From Bacteroidota bacterium (GTDB lineage: Bacteria > Bacteroidota > Bacteroidia > Cytophagales > Cyclobacteriaceae), in contig JAEZGH010000129.1 of NCBI GenBank assembly GCA_023417065.1, positions 4,659 through 68,658 of the forward strand: a DNA stretch of 64,000 nt, read 5' to 3'. The first letter of the stretch is position 1. Every line of letters starts with the position of its first letter. Position numbers and translations under genes: made by a program. Positions 18,739-27,444 of the stretch are shown here, piece after piece. The notes beneath the pieces are model-generated. The model saw only the letters and a list, made by a program, of their open reading frames with translations. It was not told the origin of the DNA and did no database searches.

Positions 18739-19725
18739 TCAACGAAGGAGATTGTTTGTCCAGCGCAGAAACTCCCTGGCATCAAGTTGCGAAAATGCGT
18801 GCGGATGTCGTGTGCCGTCAGAGCGAAAGCCTTTGCCTGGGTTGACAATTAGTTCAGCCTGGTCATTTCCCAACAACCGGAGTTGAACAATACACGCCGA
18901 CAAATCACTCAGGTTCGCCAGTTCTATTGGCAGGTTTCTTTGTTCGATATACCAGTTCACATCAGGGTCACAGTATAATCTCACGGGTATCTTCCGAAGG
19001 TGCCGGACATTTCCCCCATCGGGAGCGTCCCTATAGTAGGAGGAAATTTTCTGATACTCGCCGGGGAACTCTTCGGGGCTTCCACCAAGGTCCGCACGAA
19101 AACGCGCCATGAAGTACGATCCTTCTGTAGGCACCGACGGATCGGTTTTGATCTGTTCGGTCCACTTAAAACTGTTCCAAAGGCGTTTCATATCTAACGG
19201 TGGGTCTAAACCAAATACCGCCTTCGGAACAACGGCATCCCAATGTTTATCGGCAACGGCGCGCTCTGCATACAGCAGGGCTCCATTACCGCCGGCAGAA
19301 TGCCCTCCCAGAATTACTTTACCGGGTGAAATCTCGAATTCGCGAATAACATCCCAAAGCAAAGACTTAAGCCGTTCCTGCGAAACCGTGTCTGTATAAA
19401 AGGTATTCACATTAAGATAGGGAATCACCACCAGGTATCCGTCGCGCTGCGCTGTTGTTGGAAGGTCCGTTTCAGCCAGAACAGCTTCTGGCAATGTCGA
19501 AAAACCTGGAAGCACAACAAGCAATCCTTTTGGCTTCACAATTGGATGAAGGGCGAGGTAATAATTTGCCAATGAATCTTCCGACCGGTACACAATGACT
19601 GGATCAGCAGCTGCTTCATCGGAGGAATTGCAGGATGCGAAAAACAGCACCACGACCATCACAAGAACTGCAATGGCTTTTCCAGTCAGGTTTTCCGCAA
19701 TAACAGATGTTGAGACCATGCGCAA
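18739..19725 (-). CDS. Alpha/beta-hydrolase lipoprotein
   Basis: A 328-residue protein (start could equally be Met3) with a hydrophobic N-terminus ending in the lipobox LFFASC. The alpha/beta-hydrolase core shows LLVVLPGFSTLP, the nucleophile elbow GGHSAGGNG, and a late VNPGKGFRSDGTRHPHAF segment that may supply the acid and His. Similar enzymes include esterases and peptidases. The long HSAGG form with a flexible insert resembles secreted PHB depolymerase-like or dienelactone-like hydrolases. It faces away from the next operon, and nothing nearby points to a substrate. Confidence 0.75.
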   Translation of the reverse strand: MRMVSTSVIAENLTGKAIAVLVMVVVLFFASCNSSDEAAADPVIVYRSEDSLANYYLALHPIVKPKGLLVVLPGFSTLPEAVLAETDLPTTAQRDGYLVVIPYLNVNTFYTDTVSQERLKSLLWDVIREFEISPGKVILGGHSAGGNGALLYAERAVADKHWDAVVPKAVFGLDPPLDMKRLWNSFKWTEQIKTDPSVPTEGSYFMARFRADLGGSPEEFPGEYQKISSYYRDAPDGGNVRHLRKIPVRLYCDPDVNWYIEQRNLPIELANLSDLSACIVQLRLLGNDQAELIVNPGKGFRSDGTRHPHAFSQLDAREFLRWTNNLLR

Positions 19726-19877
19726 TCAATCATTGAACAACGAAGAACGAATTCATCTCACTGGAATAAAGATAGTCAATAAACGCGCGCGCCCGAAAAA
19801 CTCCACTCCATTTGCGGGTTTTGCCGTTTCCAAATCATTCTTTAGCTTAGGTCGCTAGTATCCAAACCAAAACCGGC

Positions 19878-21209
19878 ATGTCCCTCCTGATCATCTCTGT
19901 CTGCATCGTACTTCTGGTTCTGCTTATTACAGTGTTTAAGGTAAACGCATTCCTGTCGTTCTTACTTATCAGCATACTAACGGGACTTCTTCTGGGGATT
20001 GATGTAAACCGGCTCACCTTTCACCTGCAGAAAGGAATCGGCGACATGCTGGGATCGCTTGTCATTGTAGTGGTATGTGGTGCCATGCTTGGAAAACTCG
20101 CCGCCGACAGCGGTGCTGCACAACGTATCGCATCTGGGTTAATGAATCTGTTTGGTCCAAAGTATATTCAATGGGCGCTGCTCATAACAGGATTCATTAT
20201 TGGCATTCCCTTGTTTTACAATGTGGGATTCGTGCTCGTGGTACCGCTGATATTTTCCGTGGCCTATCGATATAAATTCCCTGCAGTTTACATCGGCCTG
20301 CCAATGCTGGCTGCGCTTTCAGTCACGCATGGCTTTCTTCCACCCCACCCCTCACCGACAGCGCTTGTCGGACAGTTCGGCGCAGACATGGGCAAGACAT
20401 TACTCTACGGCATATTGATAGGAATTCCTACCGTGATCCTTGCGGGTCCGGTTTACTCGCGCGCACTGAAAAACATTCACGCACCGATGCTGGACACATT
20501 TACCGCAGAAACAAAAAAAGAAACTGAACTACCCGGACTAGGGATCAGTATTTTTTCAGCACTCCTGCCCGTCATCCTTCTTACAATTACTACTGTGGGC
20601 GCGGGCTTTGTGACTACCGATGGATTATTGAAGAACACCATTGCCTTTCTGGGTGATCCGGCGATTGTGATGATCCTTTCGCTTGCGTTTGCTACCTACA
20701 CACTTGGATTGCGGATGAACATGCCGATGAGCAAAGTCATGGGCATTTACGGAGAAGCCGTAAAGGACATTGCGATGCTCCTTTTGATCATGAGCGGTGC
20801 AGGAGCATTGAAAGAGATTCTCGTCGGCAGCGGCGTCAGCCAGGAAATCGGGTTGCTGCTTAAGGGACTGGATATTCATCCACTCGTGTTAGGATGGCTG
20901 ATAACGTGTGTCATTCGCGTGTGCGTGGGCTCCGCAACGGTAGCAGGGCTCACTGCTGCGTCGCTCATCCTTCCGCTGATGTCGGGCGGAGACATTGATC
21001 CAAGTCTCATGGTGCTTTCCATTGGCGCGGGAAGCCTCATGTTCTCCCACGTGAACGATGCAGGATTCTGGCTCTTCAAAGAATACTTCAACCTGAGCAT
21101 CAAAGACACAATCAAATCGTGGTCGCTCATGGAGACCATCGTTGCCATTGCAGGCCTCGCCGGCGTCATGGTCATTCACTACGTGCAGGAAGCTCTCAAA
21201 GCAGGTTAA
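19878..21209 (+). CDS. GntP-family permease
   Basis: A 443-residue, highly hydrophobic protein with about 12 membrane spans, typical of the GntP family (gluconate:H+ symporters and D-serine transporter DsdX). The family patterns THGFLPPHPSPTA, GIPLFYNVGFV and SHVNDAGFWLFKEYF are all present. In isolation it would be called a gluconate permease. Here it precedes RidA, a D-threonine-aldolase-like enzyme and a dipeptidase on the same strand, with no gluconate kinase or Entner-Doudoroff genes. A D-amino acid or hydroxy-amino acid substrate, as in DsdX, is therefore the better inference. Confidence 0.9.
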   Translation: MSLLIISVCIVLLVLLITVFKVNAFLSFLLISILTGLLLGIDVNRLTFHLQKGIGDMLGSLVIVVVCGAMLGKLAADSGAAQRIASGLMNLFGPKYIQWALLITGFIIGIPLFYNVGFVLVVPLIFSVAYRYKFPAVYIGLPMLAALSVTHGFLPPHPSPTALVGQFGADMGKTLLYGILIGIPTVILAGPVYSRALKNIHAPMLDTFTAETKKETELPGLGISIFSALLPVILLTITTVGAGFVTTDGLLKNTIAFLGDPAIVMILSLAFATYTLGLRMNMPMSKVMGIYGEAVKDIAMLLLIMSGAGALKEILVGSGVSQEIGLLLKGLDIHPLVLGWLITCVIRVCVGSATVAGLTAASLILPLMSGGDIDPSLMVLSIGAGSLMFSHVNDAGFWLFKEYFNLSIKDTIKSWSLMETIVAIAGLAGVMVIHYVQEALKAG

Positions 21210-21318
21210 GCGGTAATTATTTTCGCTGTTCCTGCGTCATCGAAACCATTTCCATAACTAATTTTGTTACTACCTCAGCACACCGCTCCAGGTAGTGTTA
21301 ACGAACGCACGGAAGGGA

Positions 21319-21945
21319 ATGAACATCAATAAGAAAGAAGAGATCTGGAATGCTCTTACTCACGGCATCGGCGCCGCATTGTCAATCGCAGGACTTGTTA
21401 TTCTGATCGTTTTTGCCACCATTAAGGGCAACGTCTGGCACATTGTAAGTTTCTCCGTCTTCGGCGCAACAATGGTGATCCTATACTTTGCATCTACCCT
21501 CTATCACAGCTTCACAAACAAGACAGTCAAGAGCCTCTTCCGGAAGTTCGACCACATGTCCATTTTTCTATTGATCGCGGGCACATACACACCGTTTTGT
21601 CTGGCCGTTCTGAGGGGATGGATTGGCTGGACCGTATTTGGTATTGTGTGGGGCTGCTGCGTGCTCGGAATTGTGTTCAAGGCATTCTTCACCGGCAAAA
21701 AGGAGATATTTTCAACATTGATGTATATCGCCATGGGTTGGGTGATCATTATTGCCATCAAACCTCTCTACCTGAGCACACCGCACATCGCATTCATCTT
21801 TCTCGTCCTCGGCGGAGTAAGCTATACGCTGGGCACCTTCTTCTATGTAAATGAAAAGATCCGCTACAGCCATTCCATCTGGCACCTGTTTGTCCTTGGT
21901 GGCACCATCTGTCATTTCTTTTCGGTTATGAATTTGCTGCCGTAG
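21319..21945 (+). CDS. trhA: Hemolysin III / TrhA family membrane protein
   Basis: A 208-residue seven-span membrane protein of the PAQR/hemolysin III family. The ATG at 21319 is preceded by GGAAGGG, which supports it over the upstream GTG at 21295. Typical blocks are NALTHGIGAALSIAG, ASTLYHSF, FDHMSIFLLIAGTYTPF and, near the end, YSHSIWHLFVLGGTICHFF. They include the conserved His/Ser/Asp residues thought to bind zinc. Bacterial members such as TrhA affect membrane lipid homeostasis; the hemolysin name is historical. It interrupts an otherwise coherent amino-acid operon, 109 bases after the permease and 38 before ridA. Confidence 0.9.
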   Translation: MNINKKEEIWNALTHGIGAALSIAGLVILIVFATIKGNVWHIVSFSVFGATMVILYFASTLYHSFTNKTVKSLFRKFDHMSIFLLIAGTYTPFCLAVLRGWIGWTVFGIVWGCCVLGIVFKAFFTGKKEIFSTLMYIAMGWVIIIAIKPLYLSTPHIAFIFLVLGGVSYTLGTFFYVNEKIRYSHSIWHLFVLGGTICHFFSVMNLLP

Positions 21946-21983
21946 GAGGCAATTCCTAACTTAAGCGGACAATCAAGTTCCGC

Positions 21984-22457
21984 ATGACGTCACATCTTTC
22001 TCCGGATGAACGGTTCGAGGCTTTGAACCTTGTTCTTCCACCTGCACCGAAACCACTCGGCGTTTATAAACCATTTCTTGTTGTGGGACCGCACGTATAT
22101 GTATCCGGCCATGGTACTGTAAAAGAAGACGGTTCGCTCATCATCGGAAGAATTGGCAAAGACATGTCTGCCGATGACGGCAAACTGGCCGCACGGCAGG
22201 TCGGACTTGCTATTCTTGCTACTTTGAAACAGAACCTTGGAAGCCTGAACAGAATCAAACGTGTGATTAAGGTACTGGGTATGGTGAACTGTGTCGCCGA
22301 CTTTGAACGCCATCCCTACATCATCAACGGATGCAGCGAACTCTTCGCTCAGGTGTGGGGTGACGAAAATGGCATAGGTGTTCGCAGCGCCGTGGGCATG
22401 GGCTCACTGCCTGATAATATTCCTGTAGAAATAGAAGCTATGTTCGAACTAATATGA
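21984..22457 (+). CDS. RidA-family protein (YjgF/TdcF)
   Basis: A 157-residue RidA-fold protein. The conserved arginine that binds the substrate carboxylate is Arg134 in GVRSAVGMGSLP, followed by the IPVEIEAMFEL strand. RidA proteins deaminate reactive enamine/imine intermediates that PLP-dependent dehydratases make from serine or threonine. The N-terminus (about 25 residues) is longer than in E. coli RidA, as in a subfamily seen in PLP-enzyme operons. The stop overlaps the next start by 4 bases (22454-22457), so it is translationally coupled to a PLP enzyme. That fits a role in cleaning up its intermediates. Confidence 0.92.
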   Translation: MTSHLSPDERFEALNLVLPPAPKPLGVYKPFLVVGPHVYVSGHGTVKEDGSLIIGRIGKDMSADDGKLAARQVGLAILATLKQNLGSLNRIKRVIKVLGMVNCVADFERHPYIINGCSELFAQVWGDENGIGVRSAVGMGSLPDNIPVEIEAMFELI

Positions 22458-23563
22458 CCTCATCACCGTGGTATAAACTGACGAATGAAGCAGATGCCGA
22501 CAGTCCGGCACTGATTATTTACAAAGACCGCGTCAGGCAAAACATCGACACACTTATCAACAGCATCGACGACAAGGATCGGCTTCGCCCGCACGTGAAG
22601 ACTCACAAGTCGCCTGAAGTCGCCAGGATGTTTATGGAAAAGGGTATTCAGAAATTCAAGTGTGCCACCATCTCTGAGGCGGAGATGTTATCCAATGCCG
22701 GCGCCACGGACGTGCTACTTGCCTATCAGCCTGTCGGACCAAAAGCAAAACGACTCCTGGATCTCGTTGCTGCCTTCCCGCAGACAACGTTCACGTGCTT
22801 AATCGACAATGCGCGTACGGGCCGTGCGTTATCAGAGCAGTTTGCCGCTGCCGGCAACGTCCTTGGCTATTATGTCGACGTGAACGTAGGCATGAACAGA
22901 ACTGGTATTGCCGCGGAGCACGTGCCTGCATTGATAGATACCATAGGCAGCTTAAGCGGACTCCGGCTGCAAGGGCTGCATGTCTACGATGGTCACATCC
23001 GCGACCAGGATTTCGCTATACGTAAAAAACGATGCGATGATGCTTTTGAACGCGTGATTGCCCTGGTCCGGCAGCTCAGCAGTAAAACAGACTATCCACT
23101 TACGATCGTGGCCGGAGGAACCCCAACCTATTCAGTGCATTCGCAACGCCAGGGTGTTGAGTGCAGCCCGGGAACGTTTATTTACTGGGACAAAGGCTAT
23201 GAGAAGATCCTTCCGGAGCAGCATTACCTCCACGCAGCAGTAGTTCTCACCAGAGTAATTTCAAAACCAACGCCGGATACAGTATGTATCGACCTTGGCC
23301 ATAAATCCATCGCGCCCGAAAATCCGCTTCCCGACCGTGTGTACTTTCTCAATGCACCGGAACTCATTCCGATAGGCCACAGTGAAGAACATATGGTCCT
23401 TAAAACGAATGGGGCGGCACTCGAAGTCGGGGACGCCCTGTACGGCATACCTTTTCACGTGTGCCCGACGATAGCGCTATACGACTCACCTCTCGTAGCT
23501 TCCGGCAACACCATTGTTGACGCGTGGCATACGTTGTCGAGGAACCGGAAAATTACTATCTAA
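22454..23563 (+). CDS. D-threonine aldolase / D-serine dehydratase-like PLP enzyme
   Basis: A 369-residue fold-type III PLP enzyme of the D-TA/DSD1 family. The Schiff-base lysine is Lys49 in RPHVKTHKS. The N-terminal half is an alanine-racemase-like barrel. The C-terminal domain carries the His-x-Cys metal pair (FHVCPT) typical of zinc- or manganese-dependent members. Reactions in the family include cleavage of D-threonine or D-3-hydroxy amino acids and dehydration of D-serine. The start overlaps the ridA stop by 4 bases, and an M19 dipeptidase follows 33 bases later. Which D-amino acid is used cannot be read from sequence. Confidence 0.9.
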   Translation: MTSSPWYKLTNEADADSPALIIYKDRVRQNIDTLINSIDDKDRLRPHVKTHKSPEVARMFMEKGIQKFKCATISEAEMLSNAGATDVLLAYQPVGPKAKRLLDLVAAFPQTTFTCLIDNARTGRALSEQFAAAGNVLGYYVDVNVGMNRTGIAAEHVPALIDTIGSLSGLRLQGLHVYDGHIRDQDFAIRKKRCDDAFERVIALVRQLSSKTDYPLTIVAGGTPTYSVHSQRQGVECSPGTFIYWDKGYEKILPEQHYLHAAVVLTRVISKPTPDTVCIDLGHKSIAPENPLPDRVYFLNAPELIPIGHSEEHMVLKTNGAALEVGDALYGIPFHVCPTIALYDSPLVASGNTIVDAWHTLSRNRKITI

Positions 23564-23596
23564 AAAAGTCTTCAAATTCAAAGGAAAGCAACCCTC

Positions 23597-24673
23597 ATGT
23601 TTACCATTGATGCACACCTTGACCTTGCCATGAATGCCATGGAGTGGAACCGCGACTATCGGCGGCCCATCAAAGAAATCCGGAAGCGCGAGAAAGGATT
23701 GACCGACAAGCCTGACCGCGGCAACGGCGTTGTCAACTTCGCTGAGCTGAGAAAAGGGGATATAGGCCTGGTAGTGGCTACGCAGATTGCCCGATACGTC
23801 GCGCCGGACAATCCTCTGCCGGGATGGCATTCACCTCAACAGGCGTGGGCCCAGACGCAGGCACAACGTGCATGGTATGAAACCATGGTCGAAGCCGGGG
23901 AACTGATCCAGATTGAGAACTCTAAGCAACTGCGTGCGCACGTCAATCGGTGGACCGATGCCGACTCCAAAGATTTGCTGCCAATCGGTTTCATTCTCAG
24001 TCTGGAGGGAGCTGATTCTATCGTCGACCTCCATTACCTCGAAAAAGCCTGGTCATACGGACTTCGGGCAATCGGCCCCGGCCACTATGGTCCGGGACGC
24101 TACGCCCAGGGAACAAACGCCACCGGAGGTTTGGGGCGGGCAGGACGGGCGCTGCTGAAGGAGATGGAGCGGCTAAATATGATCCTCGACGTCACGCACC
24201 TTTGTGATGACAGCTTCTGGGAAGCGCTGAACCACTTCAACGGTCCTGTATGGGCCAGCCACAACAACTGCAGGGCCCTGGTATACCACAACCGCCAGTT
24301 CAGCGATGACCAGATTCGTGAACTGATCCGTCGTGGGGCAGTTATTGGCGGAGTAATGGACTGCTGGATGATGGTTCCGCGCTGGCAGAAGGGCGTTTCG
24401 ACACCTGAGGGCATGAGCTGTACTCTGAACAGGCTTATCGACCATATGGATCGCATCTGCCAGATTGCGGGAAATGCAGACCATATTGGCATCGGCTCCG
24501 ACCTCGACGGAGCGTTCGGAAAAGAACAATCTCCGGCCGATATTGAAACAATTGCCGACCTCCGCAAACTACCCTCACTCCTCTCCCAGCGTGGATACTC
24601 CGGGGTCGACGTCGGTAAGGTAATGCACGGCAACTGGCTGCGGTTTCTCCGCAATGCGTGGGAGAACCTGTAA
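23597..24673 (+). CDS. Membrane dipeptidase family protein (peptidase M19)
   Basis: A 358-residue M19 metallopeptidase. Metal-ligand blocks are visible: IDAHLDLA at the N-terminus, LSLEGAD in the middle, DVTHLCDDSFWEAL and WASHNNCRAL, and GIGSDLDGAFG near the end. M19 enzymes hydrolyse dipeptides, often with a D-residue at the C-terminal position. No signal peptide is present, so it is probably cytoplasmic. It is the last gene of the permease-RidA-D-TA group, which fits release of a D-amino acid from an imported dipeptide for the aldolase/dehydratase. That order of events is inference from context. Confidence 0.92.
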   Translation: MFTIDAHLDLAMNAMEWNRDYRRPIKEIRKREKGLTDKPDRGNGVVNFAELRKGDIGLVVATQIARYVAPDNPLPGWHSPQQAWAQTQAQRAWYETMVEAGELIQIENSKQLRAHVNRWTDADSKDLLPIGFILSLEGADSIVDLHYLEKAWSYGLRAIGPGHYGPGRYAQGTNATGGLGRAGRALLKEMERLNMILDVTHLCDDSFWEALNHFNGPVWASHNNCRALVYHNRQFSDDQIRELIRRGAVIGGVMDCWMMVPRWQKGVSTPEGMSCTLNRLIDHMDRICQIAGNADHIGIGSDLDGAFGKEQSPADIETIADLRKLPSLLSQRGYSGVDVGKVMHGNWLRFLRNAWENL

Positions 24674-24773
24674 ATCAACCGGATAGTAAGCTCGGGCAGC
24701 GTCCTGAAGGAGTCGCTTAACACGTAAGAATTTCGGCTGTGGGGACCTTTTTGTTACTGTTGAAATGTTTAAT

Positions 24774-24804
24774 TTTCCAGAAACATAAAACGGGCATACT
24801 TTTT
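24774..24804 (+). promoter_or_regulatory. Candidate promoter of the S41 protease gene
   Basis: TTTC at 24774-24777, a 19-base spacer and TACTTTTT at 24797-24804 approximate the Bacteroidota promoter (last base T instead of G). The predicted start is about 26 bases before the ATG at 24837. Confidence 0.35.
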
Positions 24805-24836
24805 TTACGCGGTTGCGTTACTTACCTGCCTTCCTT

Positions 24837-26483
24837 ATGAAAAAGTCGCTTTACATATTGCTCTCCGTCGCCGTGCTGATGGTATGCCTCTCGTTCACGA
24901 AACCCGCAGAACGGTACTTCGAAATAGCCAAGAATCTCGACATATTCGCGACCCTTTTCAAGGAGGTAAATGCTCTTTACGTCGATGAAGTGAATCCGAA
25001 CCAGCTGATCCGCACGGGCATTGACGCCATGCTTGCCTCACTGGACCCCTACACGAACTACATCCCGGAAGATGAGGTTGAAGATTACCGTACCATGAAC
25101 ACAGGACAGTACGGTGGAATCGGTGCCATCACACGGGAAATCGGCAACAGGACTGTTGTCACCATGATCATGGAGGGCTACAGCGCCCAGAAGGGTGGCC
25201 TTCATATTGGCGACGAGATTCTAAAAATTGATGACGTAGATATCACGCGCCTGAGCCGCGAAGAAGCCGGACAGCTGATGAAAGGTCAGCTGGGGATGCC
25301 GGTAACGCTGACCGTGAAGCGCTTTGGTTCAAAAGAACCTATAAAACTGCAGTTCCTGAGAGAAAAGATCAAGGTACACAACGTTCCCTTCTCTGGCATG
25401 GTCGGCAACGACGTGGCCTATGTCCAGCTTAGCGATTTCACTCCCGATGCTGCCAAGGAAGTCAGGAATGCCCTGGCTGCCCTGAAGGAACAGGGTGCTA
25501 AAAGCGCAATTATTGACCTGCGAGGCAACCCCGGAGGACTCCTCCTGGAAGCAGTTCATATTTCCAACCTCTTCCTGCCGAAAGGGAAACTTGTAGTTAG
25601 CACGAAGGGCAAGATCCCCGAACACAACCTGAGTTATGAAACGCAAAGCACGCCACTGGATGATCAGATGCCTGTTGCAGTACTGATCAACCGCGGCAGC
25701 GCCTCGGCTTCTGAAATCGTTGCGGGCACGATCCAGGACTATGACCGTGGAGTAGTCATTGGTGAGAAATCGTATGGCAAAGGCCTTGTTCAGATCAGCC
25801 GGCCCTTGTCGTATAACTCACAGCTTAAGGTCACCACCGCGAAGTACTATACGCCAACCGGTCGATGCATCCAGGCACTTGACTACACGCACCGCCGCGA
25901 TGACGGCAGCGTGGGTTCAATCCCTGATTCACTGAAGAGCTCATTCAAAACTCCCAACGGCCGAACCGTTTATGACGGAGGAGGAATTGAACCCGATGTA
26001 ATCACAACGCCAATGGAGGCTCATGCGCTCACGCAGGTGTTGTTCGAAAAAGGATACCTTTTCGACTTCGCTACCGAATTCTGTCACACACTCAAAGAAC
26101 CCGTTGACGCAAAAAGTTTCCGCCTGTCGGATGAGGGCTACAACCAATTCATCAGCTTCATGAAGGGCAAAGACTACAGTTACAAGACTCAGGCAGAAGC
26201 GGAAATCGAGCAGTTCATCGAAGAAGCGAAAAAAGAAAGATACTTCGATGAAATCAAACCTCAGGTAGAACAGGTTTATAAACGGATCACCGACAACAAG
26301 AAGAACGATCTGATGGTCTATAAGGATCAGATCAGCATGTTGCTTGAGGATGAAATTGTATCCCGCTACCACCTGGAAAGAGGCAGCGTGGAATCGCGTT
26401 TCAAATATGATCAGGATGTCGCTGCTGCGGTGAAAATCTTACACGATCAGGAGCAGTACAGGAAGATCCTGAACGCACGATAA
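24837..26483 (+). CDS. C-terminal processing peptidase (S41 family)
   Basis: From the ATG at 24837 the protein has 548 residues; the longer frame uses a TTG eight codons earlier. It has an N-terminal signal or anchor (MKKSLYILLSVAVLMVCLSF). A PDZ domain at about 90-165 contains GGIGAITR and GLHIGDEILKIDDVDI. The protease core follows, with DLRGNPGG, the nucleophile Ser in GSASASE (about 288-293) and the Lys in EKSYGKGLVQ (about 311-315). Such enzymes trim or degrade envelope proteins in the periplasm. About 170 residues of charged helix follow the core, longer than in E. coli-type short forms. An alpha/beta hydrolase follows by 24 bases. Confidence 0.93.
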   Translation: MKKSLYILLSVAVLMVCLSFTKPAERYFEIAKNLDIFATLFKEVNALYVDEVNPNQLIRTGIDAMLASLDPYTNYIPEDEVEDYRTMNTGQYGGIGAITREIGNRTVVTMIMEGYSAQKGGLHIGDEILKIDDVDITRLSREEAGQLMKGQLGMPVTLTVKRFGSKEPIKLQFLREKIKVHNVPFSGMVGNDVAYVQLSDFTPDAAKEVRNALAALKEQGAKSAIIDLRGNPGGLLLEAVHISNLFLPKGKLVVSTKGKIPEHNLSYETQSTPLDDQMPVAVLINRGSASASEIVAGTIQDYDRGVVIGEKSYGKGLVQISRPLSYNSQLKVTTAKYYTPTGRCIQALDYTHRRDDGSVGSIPDSLKSSFKTPNGRTVYDGGGIEPDVITTPMEAHALTQVLFEKGYLFDFATEFCHTLKEPVDAKSFRLSDEGYNQFISFMKGKDYSYKTQAEAEIEQFIEEAKKERYFDEIKPQVEQVYKRITDNKKNDLMVYKDQISMLLEDEIVSRYHLERGSVESRFKYDQDVAAAVKILHDQEQYRKILNAR

Positions 26484-26507
26484 CTTTCCTTTTATTAACT
26501 TGTTTCC

Positions 26508-27413
26508 ATGGCCCGTTATGGAAACGTATTTGCAACTGGATTATTAGCCGCGTGTTCTGCGCTTAGCGGATGCGTTACGTTTCGCGAGAAGCCCAAAGTT
26601 ATTACGAGCTACTTCGCCGCGCACGATGTTGAGGGAACGATTGAATCTTATCAGTCGGGCAATCGCAAGATGCATTACGCACAAACCGGCGACGATGAAA
26701 AACCTCTGGTAGTTTTCGTGCACGGCTCACCCGGATCACTGAGTGCTTTTGTTCCCTTCCTTGTGGATTCCAGTCTGCTGGCCCGCGCTCAGCTTATCTC
26801 AGTCGATCGCCCTGGGTTCGGATATTCCCGTTATGGCTTAGCGGAGAGAACGCTCACGACACAGGCCAGCGTCATTCGTGATTTACTTGTCGAGAAGAAA
26901 GGGAACAGGCCTCTCATCCTTGTCGGGCACTCGCTGGGCGGACCACTCGTGGCGCGACTCGCAATGGATTATCCCGATCTTGTCGACGGACTCGTCATCG
27001 TAGCGGGCGCGATCGATCCTGAACTGGAACCTGATGAGGCATGGTTCCGTGCACCCCTTGCAACACCTTTCCTCAGATGGATACTTCCCGGATCGCTGCG
27101 GGCTTCCAACTATGAATTGTATCATCTGAAGCCGGAACTCGAACGCATGCTGCCTTATTGGAAAAACCTGCGATGTCCCGTGGTTATCATTCACGGCAAA
27201 AAGGATAACCTCGTTCCGTTCGGGAATGTCGCCTTCGCAGAGAAACATATTGACCCAGCACTGACGAAATACATTTCGCACGAGGGCGCACGCCATTTTA
27301 TCCCCTGGGAACAGCCTGATATGATTGTCGAAGGCGTGAGCTACCTTCTGGAAAGACTTTCCAGTGAGCCACGCGTAACAAATCCACATCCTGTAACTTC
27401 AGCGTCGGATTGA
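26508..27413 (+). CDS. Alpha/beta-hydrolase lipoprotein
   Basis: A 301-residue protein with a lipoprotein signal ending SALSGC (Cys22). The alpha/beta-hydrolase catalytic set is complete by eye: oxyanion-hole block VFVHGSPGS, nucleophile elbow GHSLGGPL, acid in IHGKKDNLVPF and His in GARHFIPWEQPD. It probably acts as an esterase or lipase in the envelope. The gene begins 24 bases after the S41 protease gene and is likely co-transcribed. The natural substrate is unknown. Confidence 0.85.
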   Translation: MARYGNVFATGLLAACSALSGCVTFREKPKVITSYFAAHDVEGTIESYQSGNRKMHYAQTGDDEKPLVVFVHGSPGSLSAFVPFLVDSSLLARAQLISVDRPGFGYSRYGLAERTLTTQASVIRDLLVEKKGNRPLILVGHSLGGPLVARLAMDYPDLVDGLVIVAGAIDPELEPDEAWFRAPLATPFLRWILPGSLRASNYELYHLKPELERMLPYWKNLRCPVVIIHGKKDNLVPFGNVAFAEKHIDPALTKYISHEGARHFIPWEQPDMIVEGVSYLLERLSSEPRVTNPHPVTSASD

Positions 27414-27444
27414 CAGCCGTCATTCGAAAACAGTTAACGATGGG

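Noticed and set aside
19878..21209. Gluconate permease as the specific function
   Set aside because: Family membership is clear, but no gluconate kinase or Entner-Doudoroff gene is near, and the operon points to amino acids.
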